The notes under the pieces were generated by a model, which made no database searches, was not told the DNA's origin, and was given only the letters and a program-made list of their open reading frames with translations. A stretch of 64,000 nucleotides of DNA. Source: Apricaphanius iberus. Its lineage: Eukaryota; Chordata; Actinopteri; Cyprinodontiformes; Aphaniidae. The stretch covers positions 2,501 to 66,500 of the forward strand of contig JAPXFQ010000928.1 of NCBI GenBank assembly GCA_028564705.1. Reading direction: 5' to 3'. Shown here piece by piece: positions 24,973 through 36,730 of this stretch; the stretch's first letter is position 1, and each line of letters opens with the position of its first letter. A program made the translations under genes and the position numbers.

Positions 24973-25416
24973 ATATTTGGGCGATATGAAACAAATCACT
25001 ATTTTTGTCAACATTTAACATTCCATGGTACCATTTGAAAATATCAGGTCATATTTGATTTAAATATTTATGTTCAAAAGTTCAAAATGTCATCGGCTAT
25101 TGTTCAACTTTTTCTGAAAACTTAAAGGGAGGTTAGCGCAGGACGACAAGATAAAAATATTAAATCTTCGATTTTTTTCCCCATGCCAAATCAGGTTATT
25201 GATATTATTAAATGGTTTCTCAATTTCTTGAAAAGAAAATACAAATGAGAGAACATATTTTTTTTACTTGTATCTTAATCATCGCCTCTTGGAGGTGAGA
25301 TTCAAACTCAGAATAAATACACAGTGTAAAAAACGCTTTTATGTTTTTTCGATATTCCAAAAATACAATCTTCATAAATAGAAAAATGTGATAAATCGAT
25401 ATATTTCCCAGCCCTA
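24973..25416. mobile_element. Possible degraded hAT-like element
   Basis: GGGCGATATGAAACAAATC near 24975 and CGATATATTTCCCAGCCCTA at 25397-25416 look like opposite ends of a TAGGGCTGGGCGATAT family. No target duplication was found. Confidence 0.4.
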
Positions 25417-26200
25417 ATAAGTGATATAAAAAAAACATTAAAATGTTAACATTATACTAGACTGTCAAACAACTGCTTTGACTACTAAAACTGCATGTGC
25501 CAAACATAAATAAACTTAAAACCCCTTATCAATAAAATATATTCTAAAAAAAGAAAACTGGGATAACACAAGATCAGGTATTTTCTTCCATTGTTTGAAA
25601 CTCCTCCTCCTGTTTTCTTTTTTTACTCTCAAGAGTCTAAATGTTTATGAAGGTAGACAAAACACCAACATCCGTCTGGAGTTTTTTTTTTTATCTTTGA
25701 GGGACAAAAATATGCATGACAGTGATCTGTGATTCCAGTTCCCTTAGAAACTCATCTCAGCATATGATTAAAAAAAAGAGACACAAAAACAATAGAAATG
25801 CAGTTCTACTGGAGTTCCTCTCCCACAGCAGCATACTGATGAAACACTGTTTAACATAAGCACCATAAATCCCAGCAGACAAACAATTTCCTTCTCCTCT
25901 CTGATCATTTCTCAGGTTTTTCAGCAGCATCTTATGGAACGCTAAAGTGCTTAAAATTAAATAAATTAATATAACCTTGTGATATGAATATGCCTAAATA
26001 AATAGAATATATGTGACAGTGAAATACTTAAAATAATTCATTTGAAATTCTTAGCTCATTAGTATGAAATATTTTACTTTAAAAATGCATTTATTAACAT
26101 ATATTATTTAATTTTCACAAATTAAGCTTTTATTTCATAATCGTGTTCTTCCCCATTGGCTTATGTATTTCGAAGGCTCTCTTTTTCGACATCAGGAGTT
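25417..26200. other. Intronic DNA, no feature recognised
   Basis: AT-rich sequence of mettl16 intron 1 without recognisable gene or element. Confidence 0.45.
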
Positions 26201-26205
26201 CATCA

Positions 26206-26714
26206 GCCAATCAGGGTCAGTGGGTGGGACCTAAAGGCTTAATGGCAGGCGCTTAAACATTGATCTTCCGGCAGTTTTTATACGTTTATACATGTTGTCG
26301 TAGCCGATCCGCACCAGAAACCGGATCCGTAACACGCATGTGCGAATTATGTCTACTTCGCTTTTTACGATAGTTACGGGTCAGAGTACCTGTTAAGATG
26401 TTAACAATATTAAGTATAAGGAGTTTAATACAACGTTGACAAAAACGGAAGTAAATTAAATAAAGATGGTTACGAATCAGGACTGCCTCATCCTTACTAC
26501 ACATGCTCAGTTGGACCGTACAGACTGTCAGTAAATACTGGAATTATTGCCTTTTGACTGGTAGAATTCCAATATTTCCGTCAATCAATTTTCTTAAACT
26601 TCCCAATGTTGGCAAAGAGAGGAACTGACGTAACTTTCACACATGCGTGGTACCGGTTGGGTTTTCAGTACGGATTCTGAAGCGACATATATCCCAACCA
26701 CTGACCCTGATTGG
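26206..26714. repeat. Fold-back element
   Basis: CAATCAGGGTCAGTGGGTGG at 26206-26225 is repeated inverted (CCCAACCACTGACCCTGATT) at 26693-26712. Shorter inverted matches (GTAACACGCATGTG / CACACATGCGTGGTAC) lie inside. No coding capacity. True ends may lie further out. Confidence 0.6.
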
Positions 26715-27017
26715 ACGGTGTTGTTCTGAAATAAATCAGCCACCATGAAAAACAACATTAGGAAATAAAAGGTGACTTTGTGAAACATTTTAGGATTTAA
26801 AAATTTTTATTTACAATAAAGATGGCTAATAAAAAAAACATTGTATAATTTTTTTTACCATTAAATATTATTTTATACTAAAACATGCATTTTTTAAGGA
26901 AAATTACATGCGTTTCAAAAATAATGAGCTTAGTTTTTGTTTCACATTTCATTGTCACAAAATATATATTTGCCTATTATTTATTCATGGAAACATTTAT
27001 ATTTTAAGGCGTTACGT

Positions 27018-27102
27018 AACGGGATGTCCCAATCCGATCAACTGGCTTCAGATTGAATCGGAATCAATTGACACCTCCAGATCAGGACTCAGATCTCTTT
27101 AT

Positions 27103-27140
<38 letters not shown>
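27018..27140. repeat. hAT left-end fragment and (TA)n
   Basis: GGGATGTCCCAATCCGATC resembles the left end of the 16.96-kb family. It runs into a TA dinucleotide array at about 27105-27138. The right end is missing. Confidence 0.5.
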
Positions 27141-27144
<4 letters not shown>

Positions 27145-28780
27145 GGGTTTTTCCTGGCTCAAACTGAGGCGGTGCCATCCTGACCATTCGCCAACATGCA
27201 TGAATTCTCTGCATTCAACTGACTCACTTATTATAAAAGCAACATATTTTTTGTTAAGAGTTCTAATAAGAATGTGACAATTATCATGTTAAAGCATTCT
27301 TTTATAAAAACAATATACATACAAAAATAAGGAGCCAACTTTAAACTGAAAGTGCATTAAGTTGTAGGGATTTATCCACACATCTGGCAGCCAGACATTA
27401 ACTATTATAATTAATTCTAATAATTAACTATTCATAACCTATTATTATTCTGTTCCATGTTTCATCAAAATAAGCACTGAAGGTATAAACAGGTGTTGAA
27501 AATCGCATCTTTATTCAATTAATAACAGTTGAAAGTCAAAGCATTAAGTGTTTTGTGTCTCAGATGGCAGACATTAAAAATCCACAAATTTTTACGTATC
27601 CGCCCCAGAAGAATATGCGCAACAATAAAATGCGCTACCTTTGCAACCTTTGCTGTCTTTGCCCGTTCTGTGCAGAGAAACTTCAACTTTAATTTTACAG
27701 ATCAGAGTCCTGCAATAGAACGGGTTCCTGCAGCTAATCTGCTGTTTCAGGTGGACAAATTTAATCGGAGATAGTGAGAATAGTCGGCATTCAGCGCAAA
27801 GATGGAGAGATTTTCAGATTGCGGGAGTCAACCAAAAATATTATGCTAATATTTTTCACCCATCCACAGTAAAAAAAAAAACTTCCACTATACCCATGAT
27901 ATTTAGATGATGTATTTTTTCATCTTTAAACGGTACCTGCAACATAGCAGAACGTTTTTGGAGCAGAAAGGAGTCTGTAAACATCCTGAAAGTAGCATCT
28001 GCGCAGAAAGAAAACATGATTGTGTGCGCGGTAGTAGAGAGGAGTATTTACTGTTGAAATACACATATCCGTTTATCTACTCTTCACATTTAATAAATAT
28101 ATTTTCTCTTTCCGTTTCCCAGTGAATTAGACAGGAGGAAAGCTCTCTATAATCTGTTTAGATCCATAAGTATAATCGCATTTGTAATCTGAAGTACTTT
28201 ATTTAGAAAAATTGCCTTTAGTTTCGTAAATGACACGGATCGCTCACGCAAAAAGTAAACAAGACAGCGAAACGATCACTTTATGGCGCTCATAAAAAGT
28301 GTCCTGCATTCTGACCCTCGCCAGTCTCTGCCTGCAATTTTCACATCTTCTCACAACCATGATCACATTTTAACTGCTTTTTACAATAATTTGTCTGCGC
28401 TGTTTCACCTGCATTCCTGACTCTCATCGTGAGGTTGTTTTAAAGTGGTGGCTGATTTTACCAGGTCACATCTGTATCGCTAAAACCCATTAACGTTACT
28501 CTGAGAGGGAAGATGTTTTAAAAAATAAAAATGACATGCTTGGATGCAAAAAACAAAACATTTACGTGGTTGAAGAGCAGGGGGGAAATCAGAACAACGA
28601 TAGCACCAACTAGCTCACCCGAAGTGGCGCAACGCTGCAACTGCAGTTAAAATAACATCCATATAGCTGGCGGCAGAGCGATAAAAGGCTGGGGCAGCAA
28701 GCAGATTAGCTGGAGGCGGCCGCCACGCAAATATGAACGCAAGAAAAACCCCTGATATATATATATATATTATTCATTAT
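27141..28780. other. Intronic DNA, no feature recognised
   Basis: Part of mettl16 intron 1. The open frames here are short and have no family match. A short (TA)n array lies near 28755. Confidence 0.4.
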
Positions 28781-29100
28781 CCCTCAAGAGGGAGTGCTGA
28801 TGTGCCGAATATCAGCATTGGTGTGATTTGGTCAGATAATCACAGCAATGCTGATACTCCGCACAACAGCACGAAATCGAGTGTGATATTTTTATACATC
28901 ATGTCTACAAGCTCATTTTACTACTTAAAAATAGCAACAGCAGATTATGAATTGAATGTTTGTTTAATGATTTATTAAGCCCCGCCAAAACAAACATTTC
29001 AAATACAAACATTAGAACTCCTGTACGACGGAGTGATACTGTTTGAAAAAAGTTCCAGTGCTGTTGCACTCCAATATCAGCACTCTTGTCTAAACAAATT
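28780..29100. repeat. Possible small fold-back repeat
   Basis: GGAGTGCTGATGTGCCGAAT near 28790 and its imperfect inverse around 29055-29095 (TGCACTCCAATATCAGCACT) could pair. The boundaries and family are not settled. Confidence 0.35.
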
Positions 29101-29159
29101 ACTCGGGCGGAACTGTTGTGTAAATAATAATAATCGAGAATCGAATCATGACCCTTCAC

Positions 29160-29825
29160 GCTCACAGTTTTAGTCCATGAGGCACATACTCTGTCTTAAA
29201 ACCTTCCTTTTTGATAAACCTGATAGAGTGGCTTAGGTTATCCAGAGTTATTTTTGTTGTTATGCTGCTATAGGTTTAGGCTGTTGGAGGACAGACTGAC
29301 CACTTTTCTTCACTCTTCTACTTTTCTCTTCTGCTACTCTTCAGAGGTATTTTTTCTGCTGTTATTTCGATTGTTAACGTTGTTTTCTCTCCATAGAAGC
29401 TCCCCCTGTTCTGGTATCCTGCTCAGCTTCAACGCCCTGTTGGATGATGCTTCCAGTGACTGAACCTCCTCCATTTCCTGTTGTGAACGTTTTTACTTTC
29501 TTTAACATACAAAGTACTCTTACATCCAATCGGTTTGTTCTTTTTGTGTCTCTTCTCTGTCTTCTCAGACCCCCAGACGGTTTTGACAGATGGCCTCTTG
29601 TACTGAGCCAGGTTCTGCTGGGGTTTTTTTCCTGTTATAGGGGGATATTTTCCTGCCCACTGTCGCTATATGCTTGCTCAGTAGGAGGGATTGCTGTGGT
29701 TTGAGTCCGCATCAATGGGGCACAAATGCCAGTCAATAACATGATGCATTCTGCTAGGATTCCTTAAATAGAAAAACGTTTTAACATCTGTGAATCAGCG
29801 CTATATAAATAAACTGAATAGAACT
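29160..29825 (+). mobile_element. L2-type LINE 3' UTR fragment
   Basis: Shares CTGTTGGAGGACAGACTGAC and the closing GCGCTATATAAATAAA with the LINE at 5.7-6.8 kb. Only the non-coding 3' part remains; open frames inside it are chance. Antisense to mettl16 intron 1. Confidence 0.75.
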
Positions 29826-30076
29826 GAATAAACCATTATGGCGGGCCACGTTTGTCCCACTGCCTTTGAGTTTGACACGTGTAGTTTAGGTGATACCATC
29901 AAGATTCACTGGGCTCAGACTTGAATGAGAGTTTTACGGAGTACAGAATCCCCAGACCAAACCTCACCCACCTACTAAATTAACAAATGGCGTTGTGTGT
30001 TAAATCAGCAGTCAGACATGACTCCCATCATCATTAGTAGGTTTGGCTGAGTAGTTTCAGAATAAAACAAACTTAC

Positions 30077-30204
30077 ATTGGTCTTCCTGTGAGGCTGGTG
30101 TGAACATGCTGCTGGAAGTCCGGGTATTTGGAGGCCAGGTAGGCGAAGTCCGGAGCTTTGTCTTTGTACCGGTTCCGAGGATGCATTGATTTATTAAGAG
30201 CCAT
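30077..30204 (-). CDS. mettl16: mettl16 coding exon 1 (start codon)
   Basis: The ATG is at 30204-30202 and the exon begins MALNKSMHPRNRYKDK, then continues through PDFAYLASKYPDFQQHV, very close to the human N-terminus (MALSKSMHARNRYKDK). It encodes residues 1-42 plus two bases of codon 43, and ends at a consensus donor (gtaagt). This is the start of the basic N-terminal module that METTL16 uses in RNA binding. The start is fixed by homology and by the lack of an earlier in-frame family match. Confidence 0.95.
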
Positions 30205-30557
30205 GATGACAACCCTGGTGTCTAGCAATAACAAAACAATAACACAACGTCAAACGCAGCAGATATTTCCTCCAATTTATCAATGTGCTTTGCTATTTGT
30301 TCTGAGGCTACAAAGAACACAAAACACTGACATTCAGGGGGAAAACAATGCGCTTCCACTGATTGCAAAAAAAACGGATTCTGTTCGCCTGGCAGACCTT
30401 TCAGATGAAACACTAAGTGTAGAAAACCCAAACGGAGTCCGAATCTGACTCCATGACTAGCTAAACAACCAGTTCTCCACTTTTTTGGACGTAAAACCGC
30501 CCAACGAAGCTCTGGCGCTGAAACGTTCAAAGGCAAAAAGCAGCTCAAACTACTCAC

Positions 30558-30650
30558 GTTGTCCAAACGTTGTTCAATTTCCTGAACGTCTTCGAACGTC
30601 ACCGCTTCACGATGCTGCGCGTTGACGTCATCGATCGCCGCCCTCCCCCG
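30558..30650 (-). other. mettl16: mettl16 non-coding 5' exon (approximate upper end)
   Basis: On the minus strand a good donor (AAC|gtgagt, exon edge at 30558) follows a CG-rich stretch. A plausible acceptor (ttgctag) lies just upstream of the ATG-bearing exon at 30202-30204. This supports a spliced 5' UTR, with an intron of about 0.3 kb. The transcription start is not visible, so the upper boundary is a guess. Confidence 0.55.
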
Positions 30651-30690
30651 CGCTTTTTCACCGACGTCCGAGCGTCTTCAGGAATGTTTT
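30600..30690 (-). promoter_or_regulatory. mettl16: Putative mettl16 promoter with CRE palindrome
   Basis: A short CG-rich island, which stands out from the AT-rich flanks, abuts the 5' exon. It contains a perfect TGACGTCA at 30623-30630, the full CREB/ATF site. The stretch CGATCGCCGCCCTCCCCCGCG just beyond could bind SP/KLF factors. No TATA box is obvious. Promoter status is inferred from position and composition. Confidence 0.5.
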
Positions 30691-31488
30691 AGTTAAATAT
30701 CTTTATTGACGATGAAATTCCCCAAAAAGTGTAAATCGCAATAAGGTTGATCATTTAAAAGTAATTTATATCGGAGAGCAGAAACAAAAAGCAGTTTCTC
30801 TCTACACCACTGTGCCAAAGTAGTCCTTGTCATTACACTTTGTTAAGCAAATTGTATATATTTCTGCTTTTATTTTTAATTACCTTAGTTTTGGTCATGC
30901 TTAAGGAAAAGGAAAAGCAATATGTATATATTTCTGCTTTTTTTTGGTCCTCCATATTGGTTAAGTTACTGATTATCTATTAGAGCAAATTGTTTTAGCA
31001 TTCATAAAGCCCTGCTACTTTTTTTTTTTTTTAGGTTTTAAAAGAGGATGGATTAATATTCTATGAGTTTTTGACATTTGTGGAAAAAATATCTAAAAAT
31101 GCACATAGTTTGAAACACTAAGACCAGAAAAACGTATTTATAACATAGTTACTTTTCATGTCACTGTGTCATGGAAATACAAAGCAATTATTCATGATAA
31201 AAACTGAATTTGTTATAAAAAAAAAGAAAAAAAAAATTTAATTTATTTTTAACCAAACTCCCTGAGAGCCTTTGTGGAAGGTCTTAAGAGCCACAGGTTG
31301 CAGAGGCCTGGTATAGCACCTCCGAAAAGCTGCTCAAGGGGCTGAACATAGCACAACATAAAAAGCAGAGTACATACCCAATAAAAACAAAGACATTCAT
31401 ACAAAATCTATAAAGTTGCTAAGAAAATAAAAATTCTTCTGATTTGGAAATTTGGGCAGGTGTTAAAACATTCTTCAAGACAGCAACA
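30691..31488. other. Region upstream of mettl16, AT-rich
   Basis: No gene seen. GTATATATTTCTGCTTTT occurs twice, near 30853 and 30924, suggesting a local duplication. Confidence 0.45.
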
Positions 31489-31496
31489 ATGATCAG

Positions 31497-31793
31497 TAGG
31501 GATGCAGCAATACCACTTTTTTCAAACCGATACAATACCGATACTTGGATCTGAGTATTTGCTGATACTGAGTACCAATGCCGATACTTCTACCACAGAA
31601 AAAAAATCAATGAATTAGAAAACATGATTTATTTTCTTCTCTGCTTGTTACAACAAATGACGGCGAATTACATAAAAACTTATAAATAAATAAAAAGAGC
31701 AGAGTTCCCACATTGGCAGCATCGGTTCATGGTATCGGTTATTTTTAACTGATACGAGTACATTAGAACGCTATCGACCCCGATACATCTCTA
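31497..31793. mobile_element. hAT-like MITE (TAGGGATGCA family)
   Basis: Begins TAGGGATGCAGCAATACC and ends ACCCCGATACATCTCTA. The flanks ATGATCAG and ATAATTAG match at 6 of 8. The repeated CCGATAC words are shared with copies at 41899 and 54777. Confidence 0.72.
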
Positions 31794-31925
31794 ATAATTA
31801 GTGTTGAGCTTTGAAAGTGGAAGGTAAATTATTAGATTCAGAAATACTTTAATTCTGTTACCCAATTAAAGGCTTGTAATAGAAGAAAAAGAAAGTTAAT
31901 TAAAAAGGTACTTTCCCCATTAGTG

Positions 31926-32115
31926 CTGCACAGTGGAAAGGTTGGTAGCTCCGTTGCCTTTCAGCAAGAAGTTAGTGGGTCGGGTCTTTTTAAAGTTCTC
32001 TCTAGGTAATCCAACTTCCTCCCAGCCTGAAAACATGACTATTTGGTTAATTTTCTTTCTAAATTGTCTTTATGTGTGAGTGCACCCCACCTCTCACACA
32101 GTGACTGCTGGAAAT
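31926..32115 (+). mobile_element. Degenerate tRNA-headed SINE
   Basis: GCTGCACAGTGG, then GCCTTTCAGCAAGAAG and TGGGTCGGG follow the head of the SINE at 54981 with many changes. The body is shortened. Confidence 0.55.
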
Positions 32116-32289
32116 AGGAGCAAAGTATATTTTTATTTTCCGTTAAGAAAAAAAAAATGGAGTAACTTTGACAAGCTCCACCCTTTAACTTTATAACCGT
32201 TCATGTGTCTCATCCCAAAAGGAAGCTCAGAACTCTTTCTTAGGCGTGATAAAACTTACTTTTTCCTTATTTTCCTCGTCATAACGTTC

Positions 32290-33165
32290 AGAAACTTGGC
32301 TAGAGTTCCTTTTTGATAAAGCTGTTAGAGTGGCTTAGGTTATCCTGAGTTATGCTGCTATAGGTTTAGAATTCTTCAGTCTTCTACTTTTCTCCCCTAC
32401 TACTCTCCAGATATATTTTTTCTGCTGTTATTGCGATTGTTAACCCAGTTTTCTCTCAGTATTTTTCTTGCCATATGGTAAATGGACTGAACTTATATAG
32501 CGCTTTTCTAGTCTTACTGACCACTCAAAGCGCTTTACATTCATACTTGCATTCATACACCGACACCCAACATCGCTCGGTAGGACGATGTAGAATTTTG
32601 GGGGTTAAGTGCCCTGCCCAGGGGCACATCGACATGTGACTGGAGGAAGCTGGAATCGAACCTACGACCCTCCGATTGCAAGCCAACTACTCTACCACTG
32701 TCACTGCCAGTTGCTCCACATGGTCTGGTACCCTGCTCAACTACAACGCCCCCTGCAGGACGGGGAACATCGGTCCAGATGATGCTCAGTCACCGAGCAT
32801 CCTCCATGCTGTCTCTTCTCTGTCTTCTCAGACCCCCAGACGGTCGTGGCAGATGACCGCTTGTACTGAGCCAGGTTCTGATGGAGGTTTCTTCCTGTTA
32901 AAAAGGAGTTTTTCCTCTCCACTGTCGCTACATGCTTGATCAGTATGAGGGATTGCTGAGGAATAGCTGTGGTTGGAGTCTGCATGATCCGGGCACAACC
33001 TCACATCGATGACTCAATACAATCTGCAGGGATTCCTTACATTGAAAACTCTTAACTGATTGGAATGTTTGTATAATTGTATTGAAATAACTTTTGTTGC
33101 AAAGTGCCTTAGGATTTGTTGTGAATTGGTGCTATATAAATAAAAGTGAACTCAAATTGAAAATC
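32290..33165 (+). mobile_element. L2-type LINE 3' UTR with nested SINE
   Basis: Same 3' UTR as at 5.7-6.8 kb, ending GTGCTATATAAATAAAAGTG. It is interrupted at about 32474-32715 by a tRNA-headed repeat. It lies between the pafah1b1 3' end and the mettl16 promoter. Confidence 0.8.
32474..32715 (-). mobile_element. tRNA-derived SINE, minus strand
   Basis: On the minus strand CAGTGGTAGAGTAGTTGGC and GTAGGTTCGATTCCAGC resemble tRNA A and B boxes. The body ends with the AAAGCGCTATATAAGTTCAG type tail. Not a functional tRNA gene: the acceptor stem is not closed. Confidence 0.65.
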
Positions 33166-33332
33166 AAGATGTTTTGTCAGGATCTGATTCTGTTATAGAT
33201 TTGGAGACTCCACATCTACTCCAATAAATAACGGATTTTACCTTTTGTTCTTCCACTTTTGTCATCTCCCCAATGCCGGCTTTAAGGCGTCAAATCAAAA
33301 AAGCAGGACGCATGCAGATTTTTTTTTTACAT

Positions 33333-33343
33333 TTTATTTTATT
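33333..33343 (-). terminator. pafah1b1: Candidate poly(A) signals of pafah1b1
   Basis: Two overlapping AATAAA hexamers on the minus strand, followed by an A-rich stretch. The assignment is by position only; other AATAAA-like hexamers exist nearby. Confidence 0.4.
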
Positions 33344-35480
33344 ATATCGCAAACAATAATGACATCCAGGTATATTGTTAACAATTTGCTGTGTTAAGAG
33401 TGAGACCCTAGTGGCAAAAAAACATCATGAGCTCTCCTGTAAGGAGCTTTCTGTGCAGTCTGAAGCCCGTCGGGTGCGGTTCGACGGCCAGCTCAGAGGA
33501 CACACGGCAGCAACAGCGGCTGCTTGGGACCTGCAAATGGCGACACTGGATTCTCCTAAACGCTTGCATAAAACATCAGCAGCAGCTGTTTTAGGAGGGG
33601 ATAATTTTTCCTACCGACGTTTCATTACAAAATAAAGAGAGAACACAAATCATCCCGACCACTGTATAACCGTTGAATAAAACCAAGGCAGGGAAATAAA
33701 ATGTTCAGCTTTTAAGATAAGCTCTGACATGTCAATGCGTGATCTAGAGGAGAATTCACATATTTAAAGAGCCGGAACAGAAATGAGGTTCATGAAATTT
33801 CTTTTTTTTTTTTTTTAGATCTTCATTTTTGGCTTCAACTGTAACACTTTACACATCGTGCCAAATGGAATTATGAAACCACTGCTTCCCTCCTCGCTGA
33901 ATATTTCAGACAGTGAAAACGTTTTAGGGGGGGGGGGGGGGACGATACATAAATCAAGGAATTCAGAGGGAGCATCAAGTGTAAAAATCCACCCCGAAAA
34001 ATATGATTTCTGCCACAATCCGGCTGCGTATACAAGGGAAAATACTACAAACCCGACGACAGAGCTGTCTGAACTAAAGCCAGCTGCTGAACAAGCAGTT
34101 TAAAAAGGAGTAGTTTCGGATGTGTGCCTACTACTACGTTTCCATCCACACGCCCCCCAGCAAAAAAGAAAAAAGAAAAGGTAAATCGGCACACTGCATA
34201 AAGTTGCCACACTTCAGTCACTTCAATCGATCCAATTATAAATGCGAGGGGCTTTCCGTTCCGACAGCTCTGCCTCCGGATGCGGGACTGGCATGCAGCT
34301 GCAGCTACGTCGACGGGTCACGTAAGGATCACTTTGAGCGAAAGCAGCAGATCACCACGTCCAGCACGGGAGACGAGGATAGACGCTCGCCACAAGGTAA
34401 GACGGCAGCAGAGGAACGGCGCCGGGACTACAGGTTTACGCTCGTATCAACCTTCCAACGTCACCTTTAGTGGAAAACAGGGAGGCGCGCGATTAATGCG
34501 ACACTTCGTAGGAGTTGGAGGGAAGGTTTCATTCTTTTCCCGTCCCCTCAACCAATTAAAAAAAGAAGAGCGGAATGGCTGGTTTTTTAGTCTGTGAATG
34601 TTTAAGGAAAGCCACTCTGAAGGGCTAATCTCAGTAACCTCTCATTTGTACAGGCGATAGTTATATTTCCTATTTCTTTTTTTCTTGCTCAAAACCCTTC
34701 TTAATTATAAGAATTTACCCAAAAATGAGAGATCTCTATAAAATCTCATTTCAAACCTGGGCTCTGGGCTCTGCTTCAATCTTTACGTCTTTCCTTCTCT
34801 TTTCCAAGACTCCTTACGTTCTCCGTTTAGTGACACAGTTTAGCACCTTCGCATGCTTTCTCGCGTTTCTCCAAACTCCGCTTCCGCTGAGTTATTTAAA
34901 GAAAAAAATAATGTTAAATAAATTCAGCTCAAAGCAAGCTAGAGAAGCGAGCCGGCCCACGTCTTCGAGCTGTGACCCTTGAACTCTGCTCGGGTGCTGC
35001 ACTGAGCCACAACGCTCACAAAGCTTTTGCACGGCGACTAAAGAAAAGCCACTAATAATCAAAACAAGAGGTAATTCATCTAAAGCCCAGCAGAGGTTTA
35101 TGTTGTCCCCCATAAGAGCAGAGTACAAAGCTGTAGAAGCCCCCCAGGTCCAAGCAAAAACAGCATCTCGTCGGACCAAGCTAGGCAGCGACAGACTAAA
35201 ACCGGGAAAGAGAGGAAATAACGGGAGGAAAAAAATCTAAATAAAAAAATAGACAAAATAAATCTTACACATAAAGACAGTCATTTCTTAAATTATCAGT
35301 TTTTTGTGCCCTACTTTTTTTTGTACTTTTTTTTTTTTTTTTTTTACACCATCTGCCTTCAGTTGGTCGGTAAGGCTGCAGGAACAGACGCTCAGCCCCG
35401 TGTTAAACCTACGGTACTTCTAGACAACGTTATGCAAATTTACAGTATACAATTTGGGATTACCATGCAAGAATACTTTT

Positions 35481-35511
<31 letters not shown>

Positions 35512-35708
35512 AACATTTAATAGCTCAATCTACATCCAGGAATAATTTACACAGAAGGACGAGAAGTCATGGGACCAGAGAGCGCTAAGGGGTGGGTAAA
35601 CGCGGCGGTGAGTGCAGCCGGAGGGAGGAGGAAGATGTCCCGGGGATCAGGGGAGGCGGAGGGGTGGGGGGGTGATTAGGTTGCCGGTCCAGTCCTCCCA
35701 GGTCCAAA
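33333..35708 (-). other. pafah1b1: Probable pafah1b1 3' UTR
   Basis: This 2.4 kb stretch after the stop has no recognisable transposon, unlike nearly every other 2 kb of the window, as expected for a long constrained LIS1 3' UTR. Two overlapping minus-strand AATAAA signals (plus-strand tttatt at 33333-33338 and 33338-33343) could end the transcript. It includes a 15-G run (33927-33941), T-runs and a TG repeat (35480-35512). The exact end is inferred. Confidence 0.55.
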
Positions 35709-35858
<150 letters not shown>

Positions 35859-36033
35859 TTACAGGATTAGAAAAATGTGAAGAATTAAAACATAGAATCA
35901 GTAAAAGAAATCTTAAACGAACATTTATGCAAGACAATTCATGTTATTAAAAGAAAAGAAAACATTTAGGCCTTAAACGTATTTCTGATCTTCCTTTTGA
36001 GACTTTTACACTAAGCAAGAGCAGAATGTGTTA

Positions 36034-36247
36034 GATTATTTTGTTTATTTTGAGTATATATGTCTTATTTTGAGAATTCTTACCAAGTGCGAATTGTCTT
36101 TCATTTCACTGGCAGATTATTTAACTTCTTAAAGTGAAATATTTTTAAATTAAGTGAAATAATCTGCCAATGAAGTGAGACAATTTGCACTTGGTAAGAA
36201 TTCTCAAAATAAAGACATATATACTCAAAATAAGCAAAATAATCAAA
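36034..36247. repeat. Near-perfect palindrome, 95-bp arms
   Basis: The left arm (36034-36131) and right arm (36150-36247) are reverse complements with few mismatches around a loop of about 20 bases. Shared words include GAGAATTCTTACCAAGTGC and its inverse. A third partial copy of the arm (GAGTATATATCTTTATTTTG) occurs at about 36512. Confidence 0.85.
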
Positions 36248-36270
36248 CACCTTCTGATCTTGCTTATGCT

Positions 36271-36730
36271 GCGTCATTTCACCGATACACGCTGTACACA
36301 ATACAGTACAAATTAAAATAAAATACATCTCAACTACGGGCGCAGCCATCTTTGTTTCCGAGTGGCCCGCTTTACTCTGTCTACTATCCGAGCTAATGGT
36401 GGCGTGTATCGGTGAAATGACGCGAGACAACTGTGAGATTTCTGACTCGGAAAGGTTAACTGGAATGCAGCATAAGCAAGAGAAGAAGGTGTTTGAGTGT
36501 TTGCTTGTTTTGAGTATATATCTTTATTTTGAGAATTCTTACTAGTTCTCTTGCTTCTCTTGCTTATGTTGCATTCCAGTTAACCTTTCAGAGTCGGAAA
36601 GGCGGAAATCTCACAGTTACACGCAACCATTAGCTCGGAAATTTTTAGCTCCAACTCAGATGTCTGATAGTAGACCGAGTAGAGCGGGCAGCTCGGAAAC
36701 AAAGATGGCTGCCGCCGTAGTTGAGATGAA
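36271..36730. repeat. Interlocked inverted repeats
   Basis: Three inverted pairs: 36271-36292 with 36402-36423 (22 bp, exact); 36330-36363 with 36692-36725 (34 bp, one mismatch); and 36430-36484 with 36547-36616 (imperfect). Together they can form a long cruciform. Probably a fold-back transposon that has taken a second insertion. Confidence 0.8.

Larger units (their letters stand above)
601..30650 (-). other. mettl16: mettl16 locus (5' part of gene)
   Basis: Gene for METTL16, the nuclear SAM-dependent RNA N6-adenosine methyltransferase that modifies U6 snRNA and MAT2A 3' UTR hairpins (family knowledge). The window shows one non-coding 5' exon and six coding exons on the minus strand, encoding residues 1-262 of a protein that is about 562 residues long in human. 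All splice phases join without a break. The protein has four residues fewer than human in the loop after the LNYIHWVEDLI motif, so the catalytic NPPF falls at about 180-183 instead of 184-187. Introns run from 108 bp to 21.5 kb and are full of transposons. The C-terminal exons, including the vertebrate-conserved regions, lie before base 1. Confidence 0.95.

Noticed and set aside
19947..25416. A single 5.5 kb hAT from TAGGACTGGG to CCAGCCCTA with all other copies nested
   Set aside because: The outer flanks CTAACCAG and ATAAGTGA do not match, so the two ends are not shown to belong together.
32640..32705. Functional tRNA gene on the minus strand
   Set aside because: It is continuous with a SINE body and lacks a proper acceptor stem.
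34120..34597. Open frames of 105-116 codons as a separate gene
   Set aside because: They lie in the probable pafah1b1 3' UTR on the opposite strand and resemble nothing I know.
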